Of a stretch of DNA of 64,000 nucleotides, positions 26,793 through 35,429 are shown piece by piece. The stretch lies in NCBI RefSeq assembly GCF_963664415.1, contig NZ_OY761445.1:1824501-1888500 (forward strand), given 5' to 3'. The notes below the pieces were generated by a model. The model was not told the origin of the DNA. It searched no databases and saw only the letters and a list, made by a program, of their open reading frames with translations. Both the position numbers and the translations under genes were made by a program. Numbering within the stretch: the stretch's first letter is position 1; each line of letters starts with the position of its first letter. Source of the DNA: an uncultured Desulfobacter sp. (GTDB lineage Bacteria > Desulfobacterota > Desulfobacteria > Desulfobacterales > Desulfobacteraceae).

Positions 26793-27518
26793 ATGGAAAC
26801 ATCCATAAATAAGGCAGAATTAGTCGAAAAATTAAACGCGTGGGGGGCAAGTACTGTCCGCATTGCAGATACGGCCAGGCTGTCAGGAATTGACACTGAA
26901 CCCCATGATCTTTTAAACGGTTTCCCCAGGGCCGTCAGCATTGCGGTGCATCTTTCCGATCCGATAATGGATATGATTGATAAGGCACCCACGCCAATGT
27001 ATTCATCACACTACAGTCGTGTCAATGCCCAACTTGACGACATTGCCATAAAAACGACAAATCTATTACAATCAAGTGGCGCCCGGGCGCTTCCAATTCC
27101 TGCAAGCCAAATACTCGATTCGGAAAACTGGACATCCTATATTTCCCACAAAGCCGTTGCATTGGCTGCGGGAATCGGTTGGCAAGGTAAAAGCCTTTTG
27201 ATTGTAAATCCTGATTTTGGTCCAAGGATTCGATTAATAACGGTCCTTACCGACGCTGATCTTGAGCCGGATGCCCCGATTAAAAATCGGTGCGGAAAAT
27301 GTAATATATGTAAAGACCATTGCCCAGCCGGGGCAATCCTGGGCGCAAGCACCAACAGCCATTATTCAAGCAGATCAGAGGCTATTAATCTTAAAAAATG
27401 TGTGTACCAAGTGCGTGATGTCTTTGGTGAAATTCCGCATACAGAACCACTGATCTGCGGTATCTGCATTAAAGTGTGTCCCTGGGGAAAGAAGAAATCA
27501 AAAAAACTGTCGAATTAA
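26793..27518 (+). CDS. QueG-like 4Fe-4S double-cluster protein
   Basis: 241 residues. The C-terminal half carries two ferredoxin-type cysteine motifs, RCGKCNICKDHCPAGAI and CGICIKVCPWGKKK, together with the IGWQGKSLLI segment found in epoxyqueuosine reductase relatives. It is much shorter than QueG (about 350 residues) and lacks the recognisable HEAT-like C-terminus, so it is probably a paralogue with a different cytoplasmic electron-transfer or reductase role. Single gene between a terminator and the convergent dsr region. A QueG function is possible but not supported. Confidence 0.8.
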   Translation: METSINKAELVEKLNAWGASTVRIADTARLSGIDTEPHDLLNGFPRAVSIAVHLSDPIMDMIDKAPTPMYSSHYSRVNAQLDDIAIKTTNLLQSSGARALPIPASQILDSENWTSYISHKAVALAAGIGWQGKSLLIVNPDFGPRIRLITVLTDADLEPDAPIKNRCGKCNICKDHCPAGAILGASTNSHYSSRSEAINLKKCVYQVRDVFGEIPHTEPLICGICIKVCPWGKKKSKKLSN

Positions 27519-27558
27519 TTCTGATGAAAAGCCAATTTCTATTTCGATGTCTACGCAA

Positions 27559-27744
27559 TTACATGGATAAAAGATATGCCCGATGAATCCAATTGTCTCC
27601 TTCTTTTTCGCTAAGCTCCCCAAGACTGTCGCGCTGCAGGCAGATGAATTCCATGGAATATTGTTTAATGTAATCGTCAACATCGAGATTTTTTTCTTTG
27701 CTGAGCTTATTGAAAATCATAATTTGAATACGGTTTAATTTCAT
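27559..27744 (-). CDS. Small hypothetical protein downstream of the dsr operon
   Basis: 61 residues, starting 31 bases after the end of the cobyrinate-synthase-like gene and in the same direction. The sequence is charged and helical (FNKLSKEKNLDVDDYIKQYS) with a recognisable protein-like composition but no known motif. A longer frame would begin inside the upstream gene. No ribosome site precedes the ATG. It may be a real small dsr-linked gene or chance. Confidence 0.35.
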   Translation of the reverse strand: MKLNRIQIMIFNKLSKEKNLDVDDYIKQYSMEFICLQRDSLGELSEKEGDNWIHRAYLLSM

Positions 27745-27775
27745 ATCGCGATGTAATTGTATAAATAATGGGTAA

Positions 27776-29221
27776 TTAACGTGATGCTTTAAAAAGACGT
27801 GCTTTAGCAATCAAAGAGGAAGCCCAGCTGGTGGAGCCAAGGGCGTGGATGTGGGTATAGGTGCCAAAGGTATTGTCTTTAAAAAACCCGTCCTTTTTTT
27901 CAAGAATCCCCTTGCCGCGGATCATTTTAAATGCCATGGCAGCATCTTCATAATCAATGGAAGTCACCTTAGAGTATCTGAATTCATGGCCCCGGAGTAC
28001 TTCTCCTTTGGTATAGAAAGGGTTGTCATTAACGACCTCAACTTCCGTGTATCCGTGCCCCTGGGGCCGTTTGGACAGCCCAAACCGTAAGGGTAAAATG
28101 CCGGTCATAGGATAAACGATATCATCTAGGCAAATGCTCTCGCCAAGGAATATCAAGCCACCGCATTCGGCGTAAATAGGCAGGCCTTTGCGGGACAAAG
28201 CTTTTAAACTATCCCTGAACGCCTGATTGGCAGACAGCTGGGTTGCATGGGTTTCAGGAAACCCGCCGCCCATGTAAATGGCATCAACTTCAGGAATTTC
28301 GGACTGGGATAACGGACTGATGAATTTAATTTGGGCTCCCAGATCTTCCAGCGCCTCTATATTATCAGGATAATAAAATTGAAATGCAGAATCCCGGACA
28401 ACACCAATTGTAACAGGGGCACTATCAAATAAGGGATTTTTGTCCATTAACGTATTAATTTGTAGAACAGACTCCGATTCCTGCCCGGGGTTGTCAACAT
28501 GCAGCATGCCCTGCCCTTTAACCGAAGTGACGATCTGGAACAATTTATCAAGATCAATATTGTCCACGGCCACCTGCCGGGCCCGGGTCAAAGATGCGTC
28601 ACTTTCTCCATGTTCTTCAGAAGTGACAAGCCCCATATGACGTTCGGGAAAATCTTCCTGCTTAAGCTTTGGTAAAGCACCGAGAACCGGAATATTGCAA
28701 AACCGTTCAATATTTGCACGAACTTTTCCCTCATGGCGCTTTCCTGCCAGACGGTTGAGAATTACACCGCAAATATTGATATCAGGATCAAATCGCATAC
28801 AGCCCATGAGTACGGCAGCCATAGTTCGGGTGGATTTCGTACAGTCCAACACCAGGACCACTGGTAGATCCAGTAGTTTTGCAAGCTCACTTGTGGATGT
28901 GGTTCCCTCAATATCAATGCCGTCGAAAAGGCCGCGGTTGCCCTCGACCATGGCAACATCACAGGATTGGGAATGGGTAAGATAGGAGTCTTGTACGACG
29001 GATTGGGCGCACAGGTAGGTATCAAGGTTGTAGCAGGGGCGACCGGCTGCCCGTGATAGCCAGCCGGCATCAATATAGTCAGGACCCTTTTTAAAGGGGG
29101 CCACTGTTATATTTCGGGCTTTCCATGCGGCAGTTATCCCGAGGGATATTATTGTTTTGCCTGAACCACCCCTGAGTCCGGCAATGACAACTCCAGGGAC
29201 CTTTTCCCTACTGACGATCAT
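27776..29221 (-). CDS. cbiA: Cobyrinate a,c-diamide synthase family protein of the dsr operon (CbiA/DsrN type)
   Basis: 481 residues with two domains. The N-terminal ATPase has a P-loop variant (GGSGKTIISLGI) and EGNRGLFDG, as in CbiA. The C-terminal class-I amidotransferase-like domain has the catalytic Cys in YAECGGLIFLG and a late His in YTHIHALGS. CbiA amidates the cobyrinate side chains of B12. Relatives encoded beside dsr genes (DsrN) are thought to amidate siroheme into the siroamide cofactor of dissimilatory sulfite reductase. Its position 20 bases after dsrD makes the siroheme-amidase role more likely than B12 synthesis (inference). Confidence 0.9.
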   Translation of the reverse strand: MIVSREKVPGVVIAGLRGGSGKTIISLGITAAWKARNITVAPFKKGPDYIDAGWLSRAAGRPCYNLDTYLCAQSVVQDSYLTHSQSCDVAMVEGNRGLFDGIDIEGTTSTSELAKLLDLPVVLVLDCTKSTRTMAAVLMGCMRFDPDINICGVILNRLAGKRHEGKVRANIERFCNIPVLGALPKLKQEDFPERHMGLVTSEEHGESDASLTRARQVAVDNIDLDKLFQIVTSVKGQGMLHVDNPGQESESVLQINTLMDKNPLFDSAPVTIGVVRDSAFQFYYPDNIEALEDLGAQIKFISPLSQSEIPEVDAIYMGGGFPETHATQLSANQAFRDSLKALSRKGLPIYAECGGLIFLGESICLDDIVYPMTGILPLRFGLSKRPQGHGYTEVEVVNDNPFYTKGEVLRGHEFRYSKVTSIDYEDAAMAFKMIRGKGILEKKDGFFKDNTFGTYTHIHALGSTSWASSLIAKARLFKASR

Positions 29222-29241
29222 GAATTAAGCTGCAATCTTTT

Positions 29242-29499
29242 TTAATTTTCACCCTCAGAAGCGTGCTGGATACCGGCACCTTTAAGGCCATACATAGTGG
29301 TGGACCCGGAAGACCAGAATTCAAGGATTTCGTCTTCAACCATCTTGTTAACAACCTTTTTAATCATTCTAGGTTTGTCATCAGGAAAAATTTTATAAAA
29401 ATCTTTGATGTAAAATTTGGTTTTTGTTTTGGATTTCTTCTGTAACCAATCAACAACCGCTTTGGTGGCCGCTTCTTTATCGTCTAGAAGTTCGCTCAT
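29242..29499 (-). CDS. dsrD: Dissimilatory sulfite reductase regulatory protein DsrD
   Basis: 85 residues, slightly longer than the usual 78 or so. The family core is present: VVDWLQKKSKTKTKFYIKDF then DDKPRMIKKVVNKMVEDEIL, a winged-helix fold ending in a STTMYGLKG wing. DsrD is a cytoplasmic activator of DsrAB-catalysed sulfite reduction. A good ribosome site (AAGGAG) precedes the ATG. It is separated from dsrB by 103 bases carrying two inverted repeats, unlike the 15-base dsrA-dsrB gap, so its expression may be set separately. Confidence 0.97.
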   Translation of the reverse strand: MSELLDDKEAATKAVVDWLQKKSKTKTKFYIKDFYKIFPDDKPRMIKKVVNKMVEDEILEFWSSGSTTMYGLKGAGIQHASEGEN

Positions 29500-29521
29500 G
29501 GTAGACTCCTTTTTTTAAAAG

Positions 29522-29562
29522 GGATGAACCGGAGAACAAGAAATATGCACCCCGGTCCATCC
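29522..29562 (-). promoter_or_regulatory. Stem-loop between dsrB and dsrD
   Basis: On the transcript strand GGATGGACCGG and CCGGTTCATCC form an 11-pair stem (one G-U) with a 19-base loop, ending about ten bases before the dsrD ribosome site. Only CTTTT follows, so it is at most a weak terminator; RNA processing or 3'-end protection of dsrAB are alternatives. Confidence 0.6.
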
Positions 29563-29579
29563 ATTATCTATTAAGTATT

Positions 29580-29611
29580 AAATTCAAATTCGATAATCGA
29601 AATTAGAATTT
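29580..29611 (-). promoter_or_regulatory. AT-rich inverted repeat over the dsrB stop codon
   Basis: AAATTCAAATTCGAT and ATCGAAATTAGAATTT are near-perfect inverted copies around a single base (one mismatch, one bulge). The dsrB stop (29603-29605) lies in one arm. Could form an RNA hairpin at the end of dsrB. Confidence 0.5.
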
Positions 29612-30751
29612 AAACTGAGTGGACTGACGCCAGCTCATGTAGGCCTGCTGACGGAAGTCGTCAATCAGATGATGGGTGAAGTCAAGTTCACAAGCGCTAA
29701 AGAATTTTTCCCATCCAATTCTCTCGGCCCAGTCACCCAGACGTTCGTATTTGTTGGCGCCATTTGAGTAGGCGTTAACAATCTTTTTGATGGCGTCGGT
29801 CATGGACGGCCAGCGGGGCATTTCGTTGGGCAGGAAGGCCACAACAACCTTGGAGAATTTCGGATCGGAGATACGGTTGGATACTTTACCACCGGCCATA
29901 AGAACGATACCGTCACCTTCGGCGTCTGCAAGCGGCATGGAGGGGCACATGGTGTAGCAGTTACCGCAGTACATGCAGCGTTCGTTCTTAACGTCAACTG
30001 ATTTTACTTCAGTACCATCAGCCAATTTCTGCTTGGACGGTTTAATAGCTGCGGTCGGGCAGGCAGCAACGGCCAGCGGAATTTCGCAAACCTTGTCCAA
30101 GTATTCATGGTCAAGCATTGGCGGCTTTCTATGGTAACCGAGGATAGCGATATCAGAGCAATGTACGGCACCGCACATGTTCAGGCAGCAAGCCATAGAA
30201 ACGCGAAGCTGAGCCGGCAGTCTCATCTGTTGGAAATCGTCAAACAGGGCATCCATGGTAACCTTTACGGTACCGGAAGCATCAGTAGCAGGGGTATGGC
30301 AGTGAATCCAGCCCTGGGTGTGAACGATGTTGGTTACGCCGGCACCAGTGCCGCCGATGGGGAACTTCTGGGAACCGGCAGGAAACTTTCTGGATGCCAG
30401 ATCATTTTTCAGAGGTTCTACTTTATCTTTGGAGTCAACCATGAACTCAATGTTGTTACGGGTGGTGAAACGAACATACCCGTCGCAATGTTTGTCTGCA
30501 ATTTCACAGATTTCATTGATATGAGTGGTGGACATCAGACGGCAACCGCCGACTCTTACAGTATATACTTCATCTCCGGACTCGCCGACATGAACCAGTA
30601 CGCCGGGTTCCAGGATTTCATGGTGAGACCATTTGCCTTTGTTCTTTGCGATAACAGGAGGATAAAATTCGTTATAGTCTCTGGGACCGATGTCTGTAAT
30701 TCTGTTTTCCATCGGTTTAGCGGGATTATACCCTGTAGAAATAAAAGCCAT
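29603..30751 (-). CDS. dsrB: Dissimilatory sulfite reductase beta subunit
   Basis: 382 residues, normal length. It forms the alpha2beta2 siroheme enzyme with DsrA that reduces sulfite to a sulfur intermediate bound to DsrC, the terminal step of sulfate respiration, in the cytoplasm. The siroheme/[4Fe-4S] cysteine motif (ACCLNMCGAVHCSDIA) and a ferredoxin insert (CMYCGNCYTMCPSMPLA) are both intact. The ATG is behind GGGAGA, 15 bases after dsrA. The N-terminus (MAFISTGYNPAKPMENRITD) is typical of Desulfobacteraceae. Confidence 0.98.
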   Translation of the reverse strand: MAFISTGYNPAKPMENRITDIGPRDYNEFYPPVIAKNKGKWSHHEILEPGVLVHVGESGDEVYTVRVGGCRLMSTTHINEICEIADKHCDGYVRFTTRNNIEFMVDSKDKVEPLKNDLASRKFPAGSQKFPIGGTGAGVTNIVHTQGWIHCHTPATDASGTVKVTMDALFDDFQQMRLPAQLRVSMACCLNMCGAVHCSDIAILGYHRKPPMLDHEYLDKVCEIPLAVAACPTAAIKPSKQKLADGTEVKSVDVKNERCMYCGNCYTMCPSMPLADAEGDGIVLMAGGKVSNRISDPKFSKVVVAFLPNEMPRWPSMTDAIKKIVNAYSNGANKYERLGDWAERIGWEKFFSACELDFTHHLIDDFRQQAYMSWRQSTQFKF

Positions 30752-30766
30752 TATATATCTCCCTTT

Positions 30767-32092
30767 TTATCTTAAGTGATGTTTTCTGTATTCGTCAACG
30801 TCACGTTCCCAGCCGCCTTCTACCTCGTCTTCTTTCCAGAAGATGTAGGGGTTGGTTCTCGGGTAGGCAACATGCTGAGGCATCGCTTCGATACCGGTGA
30901 CTTCCAGAAGTTTCTGGAAACCCTGGCGCATAATCAGCTCGCCAAGACGTTCACGGTTCTTGCCTTCTTCCATCCACCAATCCCAAACGTTTTCAATGAT
31001 TTCAGTAATTTCTTCGTAATCATTGTCGGCATTGACTTCAACAAAGGGGACCAGCAGGGAGCCCATCTGGGCACCGTCAAGGATCGGAGCCTTGGCACCG
31101 CAGAGAATGGACAGACCGGTTTCTTTACCAATCTTCAAAGCTCTGGGCATAACGTTGATACAATGCATGCAGCGGGTGCAGTTGGCATTATCAATGGTCA
31201 GGGTTTTGTTTTCAAACTTCATGCAGCCTGTGGGGCAAAGTCCGATAACTTCTTTTTCAATGTCAAATGGACCCCAGTCTTTACCTTTATGGGCACCGGC
31301 ATTGGCAGGATATGCAGCATCGTTTTCAACATATTTGTTAACTGCGTCTTGATCAATGCGAATGTCGTCTTTCCAAGTACCGATAAAGGACATATCGGAA
31401 CGTGCAATAGAAGCAACACAGCAGTTGGGGCAGCCGTCAAATTTGAATTTGAACTTGTAGGGGAATGCCGGACGATGCAGCTCATCCTGATATTCGTTGG
31501 TCAGGTAATGGCAAAGAGCGCTGGTGTCGTAGCAGGAGTATTCACATCTGGACTGTCCAAGACAGTCGGCAGGAGTTCTCAAGTTGGAGCCGGAACCGCC
31601 CAGATCCTGGTTGAAGTCGTGGGTCAATGTCCAGAACACTTCTTCCAACTGGGGAGTGGTGGTACCCAAAAGGATGATATCGCCGGTTGCGCCATGCATA
31701 TTGGTTACGCCGGAACCCCTGAAATCCCACAAATCAGTCAATTGTCTGAGATATTCAGTGCTGTAGTATTTACCGCAGGGCTGGTTTACACGCATGGTAT
31801 GAAAATGTTCAACACCGGGGAACAGCTTGGGCTGGTCGCAGTAACGACCGATAACGCCGCCGCCGTAACCGAATACGCCAACGATGCCGCCGTGTTTCCA
31901 GTGGGTACGTCCATGTTTGTAAGAGAGTTCTACAACACCAAGAAGATCATCTACACAATCCTGGGGGATCTGGAACTCAACGCCTTTTTCGTTTTTGGCT
32001 CTGACTTCTGCTTGCTGTTTCAGGTCAGAAACAAAGCTAGGCCACGGGCCGTTTTCCAGCTCGTCCAGTAAAGGAGTTTCATGCTTAGCCAT
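30767..32092 (-). CDS. dsrA: Dissimilatory sulfite reductase alpha subunit
   Basis: 441 residues, normal length. It carries the DsrA cysteine motif set (SRCEYSCYDTSALCHY and FDGCPNCCVASIARSD) and the ferredoxin domain (LCPTGCMKFE, then CTRCMHCINVMPRAL). The start is certain: ATG behind GGAGGT seven bases upstream. DsrA is the standard marker for sulfate-reducing bacteria, and its sequence here is the main basis for placing the organism. First gene of the dsrA-dsrB-dsrD-cbiA transcript, with its own consensus-like promoter and a leader of roughly 140 bases. Confidence 0.98.
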   Translation of the reverse strand: MAKHETPLLDELENGPWPSFVSDLKQQAEVRAKNEKGVEFQIPQDCVDDLLGVVELSYKHGRTHWKHGGIVGVFGYGGGVIGRYCDQPKLFPGVEHFHTMRVNQPCGKYYSTEYLRQLTDLWDFRGSGVTNMHGATGDIILLGTTTPQLEEVFWTLTHDFNQDLGGSGSNLRTPADCLGQSRCEYSCYDTSALCHYLTNEYQDELHRPAFPYKFKFKFDGCPNCCVASIARSDMSFIGTWKDDIRIDQDAVNKYVENDAAYPANAGAHKGKDWGPFDIEKEVIGLCPTGCMKFENKTLTIDNANCTRCMHCINVMPRALKIGKETGLSILCGAKAPILDGAQMGSLLVPFVEVNADNDYEEITEIIENVWDWWMEEGKNRERLGELIMRQGFQKLLEVTGIEAMPQHVAYPRTNPYIFWKEDEVEGGWERDVDEYRKHHLR

Positions 32093-32125
32093 TTACTTAC
32101 CTCCGTTAAAAGTTGATTTACATGC

Positions 32126-32143
32126 AACAATGAAAAGATTGTT
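32126..32143 (-). promoter_or_regulatory. Small stem-loop in the dsrA leader (proximal)
   Basis: AACAAT and ATTGTT pair around a six-base loop, about 20 bases before the dsrA ribosome site. A second one, AGCGTT/AACGCT with a 12-base loop, lies at 32183-32206. Both are short; a regulatory role is a guess. Confidence 0.3.
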
Positions 32144-32240
32144 CCAAACTTTCCATCAATATTCTTTTCTCTATCATTTCAAAGCGTTAGTGAAAAATTA
32201 AACGCTCAAAATTAGACATTATAAGCAAAATAACATAGCT

Positions 32241-32269
32241 GATATAGAATTTATAACTGCGCATGTCAA
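32241..32269 (-). promoter_or_regulatory. Promoter of the dsr operon
   Basis: Minus strand: TTGACA (32269-32264), 17 bases, TATATC (32246-32241). The predicted start near 32234 leaves a leader of about 140 bases before dsrA. The rest of the gap to the TPR gene shows no other feature. Confidence 0.65.
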
Positions 32270-32294
32270 TAAAAACCTGTCATCACAGATAGGA

Positions 32295-32963
32295 TTATAC
32301 GTTCCGGTGCGGGGCAAGCTCATCCAGCATTGCCGGATTGACTTCAAACCCTAAATCCACGGCGACGTCACAATGCTCAATGGCGCGCTTGTAATCTTCG
32401 AGTTGAAGATAGGCCACGGCCAGGTTGTTATGGGCAATGGGGAATTTAGGCTCCACGGACAAGGCCTGAAGATTGGCCTTAATCCCCTCTTCAACCAAGC
32501 CTTTCATAAAATAGGCGGTGCCCAAAGTGGTATATGCCTGGACAAAATTTTTATTGTGGATAATGGCTTTCTTTAAGTTTTTAATTGCCTTGTCCACTTT
32601 TTCCTCATCTTCCTTGGCATCTTTACCATCCACCAGCTGCAGCAAAACAAACCCCATATTTGCATAGCCTTCGGCAAAGCCTGCCCGGGCCTTGGTAGCC
32701 CGCTGGTTGAACCGGAAACAGCCTTCAATGTCCCCGCGTTGAAGACAAATCCCGCCGAGCTGAACGTAGGCCTCTGCCAGGGTGGGGCTGCAATCTATGG
32801 CGTCATGAAGCACCTTTTCCGCCTCCGCAAACTCCTGCTTGCCGATCAGCGCAACGGCCAGGTTATAGTGGGTTGTACCGCATTCGGCATTTTGGACCAA
32901 TGCGTGCCTAAGCTTTGCGATCTGCTCGTCTGCATTTTTGGGCAGCGTGTTGGAATCGGCCAT
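32295..32963 (-). CDS. Tetratricopeptide repeat protein
   Basis: 222 residues, soluble, no signal peptide. At least four TPR units are visible, for example ECGTTHYNLAVALIGKQEFAE, PTLAEAYVQLGGICLQRGDIE, NFVQAYTTLGTAYFMKGLVEE and PIAHNNLAVAYLQLEDYKRA, with the W/Y-G-A-P spacing of the repeat. TPR proteins are protein-protein adaptors. It lies upstream of dsrA in the same direction but has its own promoter, and the dsr promoter lies after it. A link to sulfite reduction is possible but only positional. Confidence 0.9.
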   Translation of the reverse strand: MADSNTLPKNADEQIAKLRHALVQNAECGTTHYNLAVALIGKQEFAEAEKVLHDAIDCSPTLAEAYVQLGGICLQRGDIEGCFRFNQRATKARAGFAEGYANMGFVLLQLVDGKDAKEDEEKVDKAIKNLKKAIIHNKNFVQAYTTLGTAYFMKGLVEEGIKANLQALSVEPKFPIAHNNLAVAYLQLEDYKRAIEHCDVAVDLGFEVNPAMLDELAPHRNV

Positions 32964-33019
32964 TTATGTCTCCTTTGGCTCTTTTATTACTTTATCATTG
33001 TGTTTAAACAAAATTTTAA

Positions 33020-33048
33020 TATAATAAGTTCTTTTATTCGGGTGTCAA
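33020..33048 (-). promoter_or_regulatory. Promoter of the TPR protein gene
   Basis: Minus strand: TTGACA (33048-33043), 17 bases, ATTATA (33025-33020). Predicted start about 50 bases before the ATG at 32963. A CGGGTA/TACCCG inverted repeat (33056-33081) sits just upstream, toward the divergent aldolase gene. Confidence 0.55.
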
Positions 33049-33163
33049 GATTTTTCGGGTAAACTTAAAAGCGTCTACCCGTAAAGAATTGACAAAACGT
33101 TTTTTGGGCAAATCGTTTTATCCGCGCATGCAGCGCAACTAAACCATCAGGAGTTTGTAAGTT

Positions 33164-34198
33164 ATGGAACAAGGATGCTACACAGCACTCATCACCCCGT
33201 TCACCCCGGCAGGAGATTTTGACCGGGACGGCCTGTCCGGGCTTATTGATTTTCAGATTGAAAACCGGATTACCGGTATTCTTGCCACCGGCACCACCGG
33301 TGAAAGCCCAACGTTTAAATGGGAAGAACACAATCTGGTTATTGATCTGACGGCTAAACAGACCAAGGGCAAATGCAAGTGCATCGCCGGCACCGGCTCA
33401 AACAACACTGATGAAGCCTTAACCGCCACGTCCCATGCTGCAGAACAAGGCGTGGACGGTGTGCTTTTGGTGGACCCCTATTACAATGGGCCGTCCTCCC
33501 TTGAAATTCGGCGGGAATATTACGAGGTAGTGGCTAAAAAAACTCCGAACCTGGAAGTCATTCCTTATATTATACCGGGGCGTACCGGAGCCCAGATGCT
33601 GCCCCAGGATCTTGCCATACTCGCGGACACCTGTGCCAATGTGAAAAGCGTCAAGGAAGCCACCGGAGATCTGGACAACATGAAAATGACCCGAAAACTT
33701 TGCGGGGACAATTTCAGTATCTTTTCCGGAGACGATGCCCTGGTCTGCCGGGTTATGTCGGATGAATCGATCCGGGCCTGCGGTGCCATTTCAGTCATGT
33801 CAAACATTGCACCGGCGGCGATGACCCAAATGGTTGATCTGCTTAACCAGGGCAAAACCCAGGAAGCCCTTACCCTTCAGACTGCTTTATCTCCATTGCT
33901 GGAGCTTGTGGTCATCACAACTGAAGAAGAAAGCAAATACGGACCGGTCAAATGCCGGGCCAGAAATCCGTTGCCCCTGAAAACCATGATGCAGATCCTT
34001 GGCATGCCGTGCGGACCCTGCCGTCCGCCTCTGGGAAAAATGACCCAAAAAGGATTTGACATGGCGCTTGCCGCCCTAAAAAAAGTACAGGCGGATAATC
34101 CTGAAATTCTTGCCCCCGCAGCTTCTTTCTTCAATCTGGACATTGACGCCCGCCTGAATGATTCGGCGGCACATGAAGCGTTGTGGTGTAATTATTAG
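33164..34198 (+). CDS. DapA-family (4-hydroxy-tetrahydrodipicolinate synthase-like) aldolase
   Basis: 344 residues behind an AGGAG ribosome site. The class-I aldolase barrel of the DapA/NAL family is clear: TALITPFT, TGTTGESPT, VDPYYNGPS, a PYIIPGRTG tyrosine segment and the Schiff-base Lys164 in SVKEATGDLDN. The enzyme condenses pyruvate with an aldehyde; in lysine synthesis this is aspartate semialdehyde. It is about 50 residues longer than standard DapA. The extra part is at the C-terminus, with a Cys-rich MPCGPCRPPLGK turn and a tail ending HEALWCNY. The DapA assignment is therefore family-level. A hairpin follows the gene. Confidence 0.85.
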   Translation: MEQGCYTALITPFTPAGDFDRDGLSGLIDFQIENRITGILATGTTGESPTFKWEEHNLVIDLTAKQTKGKCKCIAGTGSNNTDEALTATSHAAEQGVDGVLLVDPYYNGPSSLEIRREYYEVVAKKTPNLEVIPYIIPGRTGAQMLPQDLAILADTCANVKSVKEATGDLDNMKMTRKLCGDNFSIFSGDDALVCRVMSDESIRACGAISVMSNIAPAAMTQMVDLLNQGKTQEALTLQTALSPLLELVVITTEEESKYGPVKCRARNPLPLKTMMQILGMPCGPCRPPLGKMTQKGFDMALAALKKVQADNPEILAPAASFFNLDIDARLNDSAAHEALWCNY

Positions 34199-34225
34199 AT
34201 TGGTGGCTGAACAATGATAAACAGC

Positions 34226-34264
34226 ACAGGCGCGCTACAAACTTTTTCTTCGTAACGCGCCTGT
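34226..34264. terminator. Hairpin between convergent genes, possible bidirectional terminator
   Basis: ACAGGCGCG (34226-34234) pairs with CGCGCCTGT (34256-34264) around a 21-base loop. The stem is strong but the T run after it (ATGTTTTAT) is weak. Lies between the aldolase and the YkgJ-type gene. Confidence 0.55.
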
Positions 34265-34292
34265 ATGTTTTATAAATTGTCGTAAAGACAGA

Positions 34293-35129
34293 CTACTTTT
34301 CAGACGCTGGCGTATCGTCGTTTTTCTCTTTGGGATCAAACATCTCTTCTCCGGTTTGGAAAAACGTATTTTTCAGCCATTCAAATCCAAACTGAAGCAA
34401 TTTCACATCATCCGCTTTAATCTCAGCCACCCGCTCTTCCGGTATTTTGTACCGGGTAAGAAAAGAGGATTCAAAAACAAACCGTTTAAACTTGTCAATA
34501 TTATAGCATACCATAAAAAACATCTGCTTAGCCTGCTCTGACAACTGCATGCTCGCCGGTAAAGATTTTTTACGGACCATGAGATCCAGCCAACCTTCAT
34601 TGACCTCGTCTCGCAGATCAACACCCTGGTCTTCACGCCATTCTCTTACACTCCACTCCGCGTCTTCATCAAAGCCTTTGCAATGGGGTTCCTTGATCAT
34701 GAAAAAGAACTCATCTTTATCCTCATCTGCCTGCTCTCCGGAATAACTCAAAGATCCCACACCAAGGGGATAATACCGGCAAGTGGTCGGCCGATCTTCA
34801 TAAATCACGCACCCTTCCTCGTCCTGGACAAAGGGGCAGGACCGACGCTCATCATCGAGAAGCTTGAGGGTCACCACAGGCATATCCGTCTTCTCAAGAA
34901 GCTGGGGCGTGGTAAATATGGCCAAAAATTTTTCCGAATCCATATCCAATTTTTTGCGCATGGTTAAAATATCATAGGGGGTGAGCATGATATCAATACC
35001 CCTGCAGCACTCGGTAAAACAGGAAACACCTTTGTGGCATTTGAATTTAAACCGACTGTTAAGGCTAAGCTGCTCCGGCGGAATCTCCGCCTGGGCCTGT
35101 GTTTCATCCATCTTATTTTCAGCGTTCAT
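34293..35129 (-). CDS. YkgJ family cysteine cluster protein
   Basis: 278 residues. The N-terminal half has the zinc/iron-chelating cysteine cluster of the YkgJ family: FKCHKGVSCFTECCRG, then CPFVQDEEGCVIYEDRPTTC and RYYPLG. The C-terminal 120 residues are helical and acidic with no recognised motif. The function of this family is not established; metal binding is expected. Single gene, with the hairpin at its 3' side and the galU gene divergent. Confidence 0.88.
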   Translation of the reverse strand: MNAENKMDETQAQAEIPPEQLSLNSRFKFKCHKGVSCFTECCRGIDIMLTPYDILTMRKKLDMDSEKFLAIFTTPQLLEKTDMPVVTLKLLDDERRSCPFVQDEEGCVIYEDRPTTCRYYPLGVGSLSYSGEQADEDKDEFFFMIKEPHCKGFDEDAEWSVREWREDQGVDLRDEVNEGWLDLMVRKKSLPASMQLSEQAKQMFFMVCYNIDKFKRFVFESSFLTRYKIPEERVAEIKADDVKLLQFGFEWLKNTFFQTGEEMFDPKEKNDDTPASEK

Positions 35130-35265
35130 TAACTATTTCCTCATCGATTAGTAACAAGCAATATAAAGGCAGATACCATACTGGAAATAGGCAATGATGT
35201 CAATCGGATAGCCGAACCGGCACGGGGAAAGACTCGGCAAACCGTGCAGGATTGTTATTTTGAGT

Positions 35266-35294
35266 TTGACACAACGGCCCCTGCTAATCTAAAA
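35266..35294 (+). promoter_or_regulatory. Weak promoter candidate upstream of galU
   Basis: TTGACA (35266-35271) is perfect, but the -10 region at 17 bases reads CTAAAA. It lies about 135 bases before the galU ATG. Plausible but not strong. Confidence 0.3.
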
Positions 35295-35429
35295 ACAAAG
35301 TAGTTTGAACATAAAAAACTTCAATTGAAACAACCGTTCAAACATCAATTAAATATTCGGGTCTGTTCCGACAGGCCCTGCCCCGAACATCAGGGAAGAT
35401 TTCAGTATCACGCATCTTAAGGAGTCATT

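Noticed and set aside
30776..32071. Long open frame (431 codons) on the plus strand
   Set aside because: Exactly antisense to dsrA, low-complexity translation without motifs; a shadow of dsrA codon bias.
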